Positions 1 to 11,200 of a DNA stretch of 64,000 nt are shown piece by piece. The notes beneath the pieces were generated by a model that saw only the letters and a program-made list of their open reading frames with translations, did not search any database and was not told where the DNA came from. Position 1 is the first letter of the stretch. Every line of letters begins with the position of its first letter. This DNA is from Megalobrama amblycephala (taxonomy: Eukaryota; Chordata; Actinopteri; Cypriniformes; Xenocyprididae). The DNA is taken from positions 8,184,415 to 8,248,414 of the forward strand of contig NC_063061.1 of the NCBI RefSeq assembly GCF_018812025.1, in the 5' to 3' direction. The translations under genes and the position numbers were made by a program.

Positions 1-318
1 TTAGTTAAAATTAAAATTTTATACGTTTTAACCATAAATGCTCATCTTGAACTAGCTCTCTTCTTCTTCTTCTCTATTAGAATTCCAGCAGTGTAGACAC
101 TGCTAAGTGTATTACTGCTCTCCACAGGTCAAAGTTTGAAGTAAATTGTCATATTCAATATGCTAGTGCAAGTATATAACAATTAGTTCAAACTTTGACC
201 TGAGGGGGGCAGTAATACACTTAGCAGTGTCTAGACTGCTGGAATTCTAATAGAGAAGAAGAAGAGAGCTAGTTCAAGATGAACATTTATGGTTAAAATG
301 TATATAATTTTTAATCTT
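1..318. repeat. Large foldback (inverted repeat) element, possibly cut by window edge
   Basis: Left arm about 10-140 and right arm 187-318 are near-perfect reverse complements, separated by a 46-base loop (141-186). The inner arm ends read CAGGTCAAAGTTTGAA and TTCAAACTTTGACCTG. The arms contain a TTCTTCTTCTTCTC tract and its GAAGAAGAAGAG complement. No open reading frame. Long arms and a small loop are typical of palindromic non-autonomous DNA elements in fish; the family is not identified. The outer left end may lie before base 1. Confidence 0.85.
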
Positions 319-1200
319 TTTTTTTAGAAAATGAGCAATGGTTTCTTTAGTTTAGACCCTTATTCCTTGTCTGGGATCGTGTAGAACGCTTTGAAGCTGC
401 ATTGAAACTGTAATTTTCACCTTCAACCGTTTGGAGGCCATTGAAGTCCACAATAAGGAGAATAATCCTGGAATGTTTTCATCAAAAACCTTAATTTCTT
501 TTTGACTGAAGAAAGAAAAAAATGAACATCTTGGATGACACGGGGGTGAGTAAATTATCAGGAAATTTTAATTTGAAAGTGAACTAATCCTTTAACTCAA
601 TTTTTAATTTCAATGAACTCAAATTTTAAGACAACCAGGTAAATTACTTTTTTAAGTTAAACCAACAATTCTTTTTTTACAGTGTACCAAAAAACGATGA
701 ATTATAAACATTTCCACCACAATTTTTTTTTTACAGTGCACTAAAGTAGGCTGACCATTTTATGCATTTCTTTACCATTACAACAAAATATGTCTGTAAA
801 GGTCATAAACAATGCCCTGTGATGACTTTTCATAAGTTGTATTTATGACATTGGTCATTGTGATTTTTCAGTGTGCCTGCATATCATGTTATTGGACCCT
901 TCTTGCGCCACATTTTTCTCTCTCCTCACATGACAGAGGAAGTGAGTCAGATTATCACAGGCTGCAGATGACCTAAAGTCACAGGCCACTCATGACGAGA
1001 AAACAGCATATAAATAAACGCTGACCTTTAAAAGTGCAAACGTGTGAAAGCGAACATAAACACTAGTGAGGATTAACGGCACAGTTTAGGAGATATAAAG
1101 TACGCAGCTAATGTTTACAGTATTCTTGAACAAAGGAGGGGGAAGAAAAACTGCTTAATGAATTATGTCCCCATATACTCCAGAAAAGTGAAGACACCAT
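319..1200. other. Intergenic stretch, one MITE terminus
   Basis: No gene seen. Around 540-595 there is a decayed right terminus of the common foldback family (GTGAGTAAATTATCAGG followed by GTGAACTAATCCTTTAA). The remainder is AT-rich and featureless to me. Confidence 0.5.
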
Positions 1201-1415
1201 GGCCTGGTTTCACAGACAAGCTGGGATTAGGCCTTAGTTAAATTAAGACATTTAAGTAGCTTTTATAAACGTGCCTTAGAAAAAACATTACTGGTGTGCA
1301 TCTTGAGACAAAACAATGGCTCTGACATATTTTAAGATATGTCAGTGCATGTTGCTTTCAGTTAAAACAGCTCAAACATGCATTTTAGTCTGGGACTAGG
1401 CTTAAACTACAACCA
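1201..1415. repeat. Short foldback DNA element (CCTGGTTTCACAGACAAG type)
   Basis: The left end GCCTGGTTTCACAGACAAGC...GGATTAGGCCTTAG and right end TTTAGTCTGGGACTAGGCTTAA are imperfect inverted copies. They enclose about 150 bases that include a TGACATATTTTAAGATATGTCA palindrome core at about 1323-1344. This resembles a very common cyprinid interspersed repeat. No coding capacity. Confidence 0.6.
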
Positions 1416-1420
1416 AATAA

Positions 1421-1530
<110 letters not shown>

Positions 1531-1618
1531 GTATTTTTGGGTGAAAATGTCAGTGACTTGAATGAGTAGCCTGTACTTCGACAATATTTCTTCTTGAGAA
1601 GTCTCTGAAATGTCATAT

Positions 1619-1722
1619 TGTTATATTGTAATATAATATAATAGGTAATATCATAAGTTATATTGTAACCTATAATATAATAACCTATAATAAAATAGGT
1701 TATATTGTAACCTATTGTAACC
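1619..1722. repeat. Locally repeated TATTGTAACCTATAATATAA motifs
   Basis: Several direct and inverted copies of a short ATATTGTAACCTA-like unit within about 100 bases. Simple-sequence origin is likely. Confidence 0.6.
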
Positions 1723-2260
1723 TTTCAGGACATTTCCTGGACCTTTATCAAGGCAAATCCAATCATGTATCATGTTCCTGGCATTGGTCGTTGTGATTTT
1801 CTAAGAAAATCCCTCTTAATCTTGAGCATAAATATTGTTTGGGAAATCAGCAAAGAAAAAAAAAACATAGCCTCCAAAACAAACCAGGTGGCAAAAAGGG
1901 AATTTCTCTCTGACCGAGAATTAACTAACAACTAACACTCCTGCTGATGGGCAGATCTGACTGGAACACTCTATTTAACCTTTAGTAAAATATCAAAAAT
2001 CAATAGTAAAGTAAAAAAAAACAACAACAACTCTACACTGTAAAAAATTATTTTCATGATTTGTTATCACATTTTTTCTTGCTAAGTCAACTTCAATAAT
2101 TAGTGTGGTTCAAATAACATAGTATTTTGAGTTTTCCAATCGCCTTCATTGTATTAACTCAAATGTTTAATTTCAGTGAACTCAAAATTTTAACTTAGTT
2201 TAAGTTAAACCAACAATTCTTTTCATACTGTAAGTTTTTCTACAAGATTTTAATTTGTTT

Positions 2261-2584
2261 AAAGGGTTAGTTCACCAAAAAATGAAAATTCTGTCATTAA
2301 TTACTCACCCTTCATGTCGTTGCACACACTCTTCAGAACACAAATGAAGATATTTTTGATAAAATCCGATGGCTCAGTGAGGCCTGCACTACCAGCAAGA
2401 TTATTAACACTTTCAATGCCCAGAAAGCTACTAAAAACATATTTAAAACAGTTCATGTGACTACAGTGGTTCAACCTTAATGTTATAAAGTGACGAGAAC
2501 ACTTTTTGTGTGCCAGAAAAAAACAAAATAACGACTTTATGACAATATCTAGTGATGGGCAATTTTTGGGTGAGCTAACCCTTT
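2261..2584. repeat. Foldback MITE, AAAGGGTTAGTTCACC family, copy 1
   Basis: Starts TTAAAGGGTTAGTTCACC and ends GGTGAGCTAACCCTTTAAA, with inverted termini and TTAA at both ends. The interior has the family words ACTCACCCTTCATG and GATGGCTCAGTGAGGCCTGC. This copy is a deleted (324-bp) form of a family whose long form is about 780 bp. Confidence 0.85.
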
Positions 2585-3858
2585 AAATTAATTATTTAAT
2601 ATTTTTAATGTTATTTTTCATTTTGTAATTTAATTTATATTAATTGAATCTAATTTATTTTAAATTTTTAATTCTAATTTTCTCATTTTTATTTTAAATT
2701 TAGCTCTGGTGTTTTGAATTTTTAAGGCATTATACAGTACATACATATTGCAGGTAAAATATAAATTATTTTGTGACTATGCTGATATTTTTGAAGTGCA
2801 TAATTTATGTTAGGTCTGATATATCTTCCATCACTGTTTTTACTGTCTTCTTACTAGTCCAATGCATTCTATAATATTTCCTGTTTTAGCTGAGTGGGTG
2901 TGGTTGTAAATAAAGCTCAAACTGCATGGGAGCGCTCATTTTAGCTATTGAAACGTTTGTGCAACTGCAAATGTATGTGTTGGTTTTATCCATATTTATT
3001 GAATTGTTTTAACTCTTGCTCTTAATCATCTTGTGTATTTATTTATTAATCATATGGTGAGGCAAGACTTAATTTTTTAATTCTTTTAATGGTATGCTCC
3101 AATTATTAGGCAGGAAAATGTGTGTATTTAAGGCAGTGTCTCTAGTGGAAGAGAGGATTGGACGACGGATCATGGTTTTTGAGGGAATTTGAACAAGGTT
3201 ATTGTAGCATTGCTTGAGCACACTGCAACTCTGGCCTCAATAGTTAAAGAAGAGAGTTGGTGCTGTTTTAATACCTAACAGTTCTAGTTTTTAGACTGTT
3301 TTATTGATAACCTGTTTTATTTTTCCTCATAACCATATTTATTTGCATATTTTTGCACATCTACTATAATTAACATCTTTTTGGGTGCCAACATCGCTCC
3401 TGTTGTTACATCTTGGTGTGATTCTTCTTGTGACCGCTCGGGTCCCAGTCACATTGGGTCATTTTTTTAATTCCACACAAATTTGTCCAATGCTGTGATG
3501 TTCTACTCAGAGCTGTTCACATCCTCAGACTGGGAATTATGAGTTTCTATGGCAGCGCTATTAATCTGCAGGGGTCAGGTGGTACAATTAGGAGCTCTCA
3601 GAAAATTCCCAGCTTTGTAATTACGAGCTTTATGAAGACTTGGATGCTTTTTATAAGATGAAATCCGGTCAGACTTACGATAATTACGACGGTGTGAATG
3701 CACTACAGTTCATAATGTTAAAAAAATTGACCTGACAGATGACAAGTCTTTTTTTTTTTTAAGTTAGACGCATTCCTGGGTCATCATTATTTTGTTGATC
3801 CTGGTCTGGAACAACGTTCCTGTCCAAAAATGTAATCCTAACCATTTCCCTACTCCTT
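2585..3858. other. Intergenic stretch without recognisable gene
   Basis: AT-rich sequence. No credible exon, RNA gene or element termini were recognised by eye. Confidence 0.5.
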
Positions 3859-3960
3859 AAAGGGTTAGTTCACCCAAAAATGAAAATTCTGTCATTTATT
3901 ACTCACCCTCATGCCGTTCCACACCCGTAAGACCTTCGTTCATCCCGTAAGACCTTCGTT
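3859..3960. repeat. Truncated foldback MITE terminus, with a small direct duplication
   Basis: Only the left end of the AAAGGGTTAGTTCACCC family is present. A CCCGTAAGACCTTCGTTCA unit is duplicated in tandem at about 3926-3963, after which the family homology stops and a different repeat (3961-4190) begins. Confidence 0.8.
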
Positions 3961-4190
3961 CAGCTTATTCATAACCTTAAGGCTAACATATTCATATTAA
4001 AAGCTAAAAAACTTAAATTTTTGATATCAGGGGGACTTTAATAAAAGTTCAAAATTAATTATATTGCCATTATGTTTTTTTACACTTTCAAAAACCTTAT
4101 TCATCAATGTCCCGCACACAAGAAGTGCATTATATCAAAAGAAAATGTTATATAGTATCCTATAAAGTGGGACTGAAAACAGAATTAAAG
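3961..4190 (-). repeat. Inverted copy of a ~220-bp repeat (partner at 6501-6717)
   Basis: The stretch from CAGCTTATTCATAACC to GTGGGACTGAAAACAG is the reverse complement of 6501-6717 with few differences. In both places it directly abuts a foldback MITE at the same end, so the junction itself was copied or both descend from one larger element carrying the MITE. Confidence 0.85.
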
Positions 4191-4196
4191 GGTTAG

Positions 4197-4445
4197 TTCA
4201 CCCAAAAATGAAAATAATGTCATTTATCACTCACCCTCGTGCCGTTCCACTGATTTAAATATGTTTTTAGTACCTTTATAAATCTTGAGGAGGAAATGTC
4301 ATTGCTCCCTATGAAGGCCTCACGGAGCCATCGGATTTCAACAAAAATATCTTAATTTGTGTTCCGAAGATTAACGAAGGTGTGGAACAGCATGAGGGTG
4401 AGTAATAAATGACAGAATTTTCATTTTTGGGTGAACTAACCCTTT
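4197..4445. repeat. Foldback MITE, AAAGGGTTAGTTCACC family, short copy
   Basis: Complete short form. The left terminus AAAGGGTTAGTTCACCC and right terminus GGGTGAACTAACCCTTT are flanked by TTAA. The interior retains CACGGAGCCATCGGATTTCA. Confidence 0.88.
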
Positions 4446-4894
4446 AACCTAACCATACCCATTTTTTTTTTACAGTCTATGGTTATCCCTAAAATCAGAG
4501 GGAAATGGCAGGTAAATAACACTGATGAAGATGCACCTAACCCTGGTTTTAAGCCAAAACTTGACATAAACTGTAAACTTTGACTTTGCTTGGAATGTTG
4601 TTCCAGGATCAACAAAGATGTTGAACATAATGTACTTGGTGAAATTAGGTTCTGCTGACAGATATCACCTGAATCCTGACTGAGAATTCTTGATTAAAAA
4701 TGTCTTAGAAAGGCAGTGTTTGTATAATTGAAGGGATTGGATAGTCTAAATCAGTGGCAAGTAGTTTAAATCGCGTATGGCGCCTTTTAACTTTCAATAA
4801 AAACTATCTAAATAATAATAAAACCGTTTCATCACTAGGCTTCAGTGCATCCCGGAAGAAAGAAGGTTTCTCCTACTCAGATGGGTCAGATATT

Positions 4895-5204
4895 TATATC
4901 GCTCTGATTGGTCAGAAGAGAGTCTCTCTTGCTCTGATTGGTCAGAAGCGTGCGCATGAAAGATCACGCGCTGTTGTTGCCGGACAGTAGCAGACAGCGA
5001 GCAAATATGAATACGTGTAGCTTTTACTGTTCTGCAGAAGCGACATTCATCAAAATAATCAGATATTTATGATATATTTATTAAATCTCTCTCTTACAAT
5101 CGACAAGAGCTGAGAAGAAATGCATAAAGGCTCGTGCATTCATTTAGCTTGAATGCACGTGCATCCTCTGTTCATTGAAAGAGTGTCGGCTGATAGAAAC
5201 AAAC
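4895..5204 (+). promoter_or_regulatory. Probable pcyox1 promoter and 5' UTR with duplicated CCAAT boxes
   Basis: The 18-base unit GCTCTGATTGGTCAGAAG occurs twice (4901-4918 and 4931-4948), exactly 30 bases apart. Each copy holds an ATTGG, that is an inverted CCAAT box of the NF-Y type. The following bases are locally CpG-rich (GTGCGCATG, ATCACGCGC). No TATA box is obvious. The position, 260-300 bases before the start codon of exon 1, suits a promoter; the transcription start is not determined. Confidence 0.6.
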
Positions 5205-5298
5205 ATGAATCAGTATCTGATTGTTCTGCTTTCTTTTGTGCATATATTGGCGGATTCGGATTTTGCAAAACTCGATGGTGCCCCGCCTTCTAAAATAG
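5205..5298 (+). CDS. pcyox1: pcyox1 exon 1: signal peptide
   Basis: Encodes residues 1-31, [20 protein letters not shown] then a short linker, and the first base of codon 32. The hydrophobic run is followed by small residues suitable for signal-peptidase cleavage. Donor ATAG|GTAGGC. The intron after it is only 88 bases. Confidence 0.9.
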
Positions 5299-8200
5299 GT
5301 AGGCCAAAACTTCATGATATGACTTGTATAGGCATTGTAAAGAAGCATCTTGTAATGCAGTCAGATCACTCGTGTTGTGTTTGCAGCTGTTGTTGGAGCT
5401 GGAATCGGAGGAACCGCTACAGCTCATTTCCTTAGGCAACACTTCGGGCCGGAAGTGAGAATTGATGTATTTGAGAAAGGGTCAGTCGGTGGTCGTCTGG
5501 CGACTGTTACCGTGAACCACCAAGACTACGAGTCCGGTGGATCCATCATTCATTCCCTCAACCTGCACATGCAAGACTTTGTCCAGCAGCTGGGTTAGTT
5601 GTAGTCATATTGCTACAAGAATTCATATTGCTAAAATGATGTAGAATTTAGTAGTTAGTGACTAAATTAGTCCTGAGAAATGTAAAACACTACACTTAAG
5701 TGGCTCATACCTAGAGTTAAAGGGTTAGTTCACCCAAAAATGAAAATAATGTCATTTATTACTCACCCTCATGTCCTTCCACACCCGTAAGACCTTTCTT
5801 CAGAACACAAATTAAGATATTTTTGTTGAAATCCGATGGCTCAGTGAGGCCTGCATAGCCAGCAATGACATTCCTCTCTCAAGATCCATTAATGTACTAA
5901 AAACATATCTAAATCAGTTCATGTGAGTACAGTGGTTCAATATTAATATTATAAAGTGACAAGAATATTTTTGATGTGCCAAAAAAACAAAACAACGACT
6001 TATTTAGTGATGGCCGATTTCAAAACACTGCTTCAGGAAGCTTCGGAGCGTTATGAATCTTCTGTGTCGAATCATGATTCGGATCACGTGTTAAACCGCA
6101 AAACTGCTGAAATCACATGACTTTGGCTCTCCGAACCAATTCGACACGCTGATTCATAATGCGCCGAATCTTGCTGAAGCAGTGTTTTGAAATTGGTCAT
6201 CACTATATAAGTCATTATTTTGTTTTTTGGTGCACCAAAAATATTCTCGTCGCTTTATAATATTAATATTGAACCACTGAATTCACATGAACTGATTTAA
6301 ATATGTTTTTAGTACCTTTATGGATCTTGAGAGAGGAAATGTCATTGCTGGCTATGGAGGCCTCACTGAGCCATCGGATTTCAACTAAAATATCTTAATT
6401 TGTGTTCAGAAGATTAACGAAGGTCTTACGGGTGTGGAACGGCATGAGCGTGAGTAATACATGACATTATTTTCATTTTTGGGTGAACTAACCCTTTAAT
6501 CCTGTTTTCAGTCCCACTTTATAGGATACTATATAACATTTTCTTTTGATATAATGCACTTCTTGTGTGCGGGACATTGATGAATAAGGTTTTTAAAAGT
6601 GTAAAAAAACATAATGGCAATATAATTAATTTTAACTTTAGAGTCCCCCTGAAATCAAAATTTAAGTTTTTTAGCTTTTAATATGAATATGTTAGCCTTA
6701 ACGTTATGAATAAGCTGGTGTGTTCCAAAACAATGACAAAATTTAGGAGATATAAGCATTCAAATCTTACAGTCTCTCACTTCCGCTAAAATGGATCAAG
6801 GATTTTCATGACATCACATCACACTTCAGTTTCTCGTCAAATCTTCTGTCCAATCAAATGCTCTCTAGAATCTGAAGTCCCGCCCCCTCCTACACTATCA
6901 ACTGACACTGAAGCTGAGGCTGAAGTCTGTCATTTGTTCACACATTTACTAGTTTCTACATGGTGAATGGCACATAGTGCACTATATAGAGAATAGGGAA
7001 CGATTCAGACAGTGTAAATATGCTTTCCTTTGATGCAAATGAAGTCCGTTTTTGCGTTAGTGTCACATGAACCACTGCAGCGCGAGCACAGTCTGGTCCG
7101 GTCCAGAGACACGAGAGCACAGAGAGGATCATATCCACGAGTCAGCTCAGACCACAAAAGGTATCAGAGCCATTTGAATTCTGCACAGAATGCACAAGCG
7201 ATATAAAGGACATTATGAGGAGAAACTATTAGAAATTAGAAGAAAACAGCGGTTTTACTGAGTCTAACGGCTCTGGCGAGCCGTAACATAAACAAAACGC
7301 TATTGGCTGTTTAAAAAAGGGGCGGGACTGTTCGATACATCACCCTGTCTTCCTGTTTCAGTTATAACACTCTTCAGTGGGCCTTTAAGTGTTAACAATG
7401 AGATTACGGTTTTTATAATCAATTAACACTGCTTTTGTCATTTTTTACTAGATGGACAAAATTTGTCAGCAATAAAGTCATTCGGTTTAACCAAAATTTC
7501 AGTTTTACCGAATGACACTTTTGGTTATATTGAATGACGATATTTTCAAACAATGCTAACAGGTTTATATCTCGATAGCTAGCTAATTAGCTTACTAGCT
7601 AGTTAGCAAAAGTACGGTCAAACATTTTATATTTAGTACTAGTAAGTTTTTAAAATATTACAAAATTTTCCATGTTTTATGGTGGTCTCTGAATGATGTC
7701 ACATGATATTGACAGCATGACTTGATCCAAAATGGTCCCTTTATATTGGTTACTCTGAATGATATCAATGAAATTCATTTTCCGGACATTCTTTCTCACA
7801 AAAAAGCAATGACTTCTACACATACACTGTGTTCCAAATTATTATGCAATTGACATATCAGTAAGATTTCAGTACAATAAACATTCAGATTTTAGTTTTT
7901 CTAAGAAAATGTTTGTTTGTTTATTTATCCATGTCTTTTTAGATAACTGGTATCAATCTCGAGACAAAATAATTTGCCAGTTCCACATTATTAAGCAAGT
8001 CACAGTTCTCATGCAATATGGGGAGGAAGAAAGATCTTTCTGAAGCTGAAAAGCATGAAATGGTGCAATGTTGTGCAAAAGGCATGAAAACAACTAATAT
8101 TGTGTGAAACTGAATGGAGATTATAGAATTATCATAAGATTTGTGAGTGATTTAGAGCACAGCAGAACTCGGTCAGATAAAGGCTTATAAATGAAAGTTC

Positions 8201-11200
8201 CTGTCAAAAAAAAGTTATTGTATTAAAAGGGCAGCTATTAAAAAAGCCAGTGTTGAGCAGCAAACAGGTATTTGAACCTGCTGGTGTCTCTGGAGTCTTG
8301 AGAACCTCACCATGCAGGCTGGCAGTTGTGTGTAAAGATGCATTTTAGACACCACTAACCAAACCTAACAAACTTGTTGATATGTTGTTATAAAATCGTG
8401 AAAGAATAAAAAATATATACATTTATTACATTTTAAGATATTTTAATCACAAATGAATGACCTTTTGACACTTCAAAATCTTTAAAATACCTTTATATGT
8501 AGCAAAATATAAATGTATTATTATTATATAAATATTAATTAATTAATTAATATTAATTAAAACCTTTTGGATTCAATAAAAGAGATCTAGTTGTACTACC
8601 TTAAATACTTTGGAAGTCATATCTTTGTTTTTTATTATTATTAAGGCCTTTGGACAAAAAAAATGACCTGTCACTTCATTGACCTGTTCATTCATGTTTT
8701 TACATTGTACTTTTATATTTTAGAAAATGTAATTCATTTCTTTAATTACAACTATAATTACACTGTTGACCTTCCCTTACCCCTTAACCAACCTTTAAAG
8801 GGTTAGTTCACCCAAAAATGAAAATTCGGTCATTAATTACTCACCCTCATGCCGTTCCACACCCAAGCTTTCTGTCCCTCCATTGACAGCCTTTGCGCTG
8901 AATATTTACAAAATATTAATCTCCAACATGCGTATATGTAATGTCTGCTGTCGCGTCAACACAAAACACATGCATCGTGTTTCATTCGTGAACTGGAGAC
9001 TAATATTTTGTAAATAAAGTGGTAAATTCTGTTTTTTGCGCAAACAAAGCCCCCACGTCGCTTAATAAACTTGAGGTTAAACAAACGGAGTCACATAGAT
9101 GACTTTAATGATGTCTTTACCTTTCTGGGGCTTGAAAGTGTCAGTTCCATAGCTGTCAATGGTGGGACAGAAAGCTCTCAGATTTCATTAAAAAGATCTT
9201 CATTTGTGTTCTGAAGATAAATGAAGGTCTTACGGGTTTGGAACGACATGAGGGTGATTAATTAATGACAGAATGTTTATTTTTGTGTGAACTAACCCTA
9301 AACCTACCCATACCACGAGACCCGTCCCTAACCTTACCTGTATCCCACCTCAATAGCATCACAAGTGTTTTGCAATACAACATGAACACAATAAGTACAC
9401 TGCACTTTACAAATTCTTTTAAAATGTAAGTACAGTTTAAGATGCAATTTATAAAGTATGAACCTGTGCTCTTCAATGCTTTTTGCTCATCTCACGTAAC
9501 CCGTCCGCAGGGCTGAAGTATCGTAAGAGTGTGGCTGGGAAAACGGCAGTGTTCAATGGAGAGGAGTTCATTCTGGAGGAGACTGATTGGTACCTGCTGG
9601 ATTTGTTTCGCTTGTGGTGGCGCTATGGGATCAGCTTCATCCGCCTGCAGATGTGGGTGGAGGAGATCATGGAAAAGTTTATGAGGTGAGGGAAAGGGTG
9701 TAGTACATTAAAACAAGTTCAGACATCTATTCATGTTCAGACACTTTATAATCTTTTAAATTATATACGTTTATAATTAAGCACACAATTAAGCACACCT
9801 TTGTATCTTTGTTTAATCTTACAGATACTTTTTTGATCCAAAAAATTAATTTGTTGTGATTCATCTCATAGCTGGTTGACTTGGTTTATGGCTTATAACA
9901 AAGACTTTGGGAACTAACGTCGCTGAAAAAGTGGGCGGCCACTAATGCACTCTATTTTCATAAATATCTTGCGCACGTGCAGTGCTGTGAAGCAAATTTT
10001 TACACACATTTTATGTCTTATGAATGTGTGTGTGCTTAAGTCTCACATCTTACGAACTGGTCAGTGGAAGAGACAATTCTACTAAAATATTTTGATGTCA
10101 TTATGGCAAAAATACTCCATTGGCTTAACACAGTGTCTGTCTCCTGTTCTGAACACGGCAACTGGGCACTGTAAAATTTCAATCCATGCCTGTTACAGAA
10201 TGAGAAGGTCCCCTCCCCTTACATTATAAATACCACCTGCCACTGAATAGCAATAGCAAGTGGTATTGGTGGGCTGCGACGTAAGGCTGCTTCATTTTAA
10301 ACTGCCCCTATTATGCTATTTTAAACAAGGTTCATACAAGGTGCTTAAAGTGCTTGAAGTAATTGAATTTGACTTTTTGAAATTCAAGTCCTGGAAAAGC
10401 CTTGAAAACAGTCATATTTATGAAAAGGTACTTAAAAAGTGCTTGAAATATTGAAAAACAATATACATGAAATTAGTGTTTAATTTTTTTTTTTTTGATA
10501 AAACACAAATACAATCTTTTCACGCAAAATTAAAGGGTTAGTTTACCCAAAAATGAAAATTCTGTCATTTATTACTCACCCTCATGCCGTTCCACACCCG
10601 TAAGACCTTTGTTAATCTTCTGAACATAAATTAAGATATTTTTATTGAAATCCGATGGCTCGGTGAGGCCTGCACATTTCCTCTCTCAAGATCCATAAAG
10701 GTACTAAAAACATATTTAAATCAGTTCATGTGAGTACAGTGGTTCAATATTAATATTATAAAGCGACAAGAATATTTTTGGTGCGCCAAAAAAAACAAAA
10801 TAACGACTTATATAGTGATGGCCGATTTCAAAACACTGCTTCAGGAAGCTTCGGAGCGTTATGAATCTTTTGTGTCGACTCAGCGGTTCGGAGCGCCAAA
10901 GTCACGTGATTTCAGCAGTTTGGCAGTTTGACACGCGATCCGAAATGCTGATTCATAACGCTCCAAAGCTTCCTGAAGCAGTGTTTTGAAATCTGCTATT
11001 TTTTTGGCGCACCAAAATATTCTCGTCACTTTATAATATTAATATTGAACCACTGTACTCACATGAACTGATTTAAATATGTTTTTAGTACATTAATGGA
11101 TCTTGAGAGTGGAAATGTCATTGCTGGCTATGGAGGCTGGCTATGAACAAAGGTCTTACGGGTGTGGAACGGCATGATGGTAAGTAATAAATGACAGAAT

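Noticed and set aside
4754..4990. 78-codon frame including two ALIGQKR repeats
   Set aside because: It translates the duplicated CCAAT-box promoter unit; no protein signal otherwise.
5175..5435. 86-codon frame reading from before exon 1 through intron 1
   Set aside because: The real start is ATG 5205 and the frame leaves the gene at the 5298 donor; reading on uses intron sequence.
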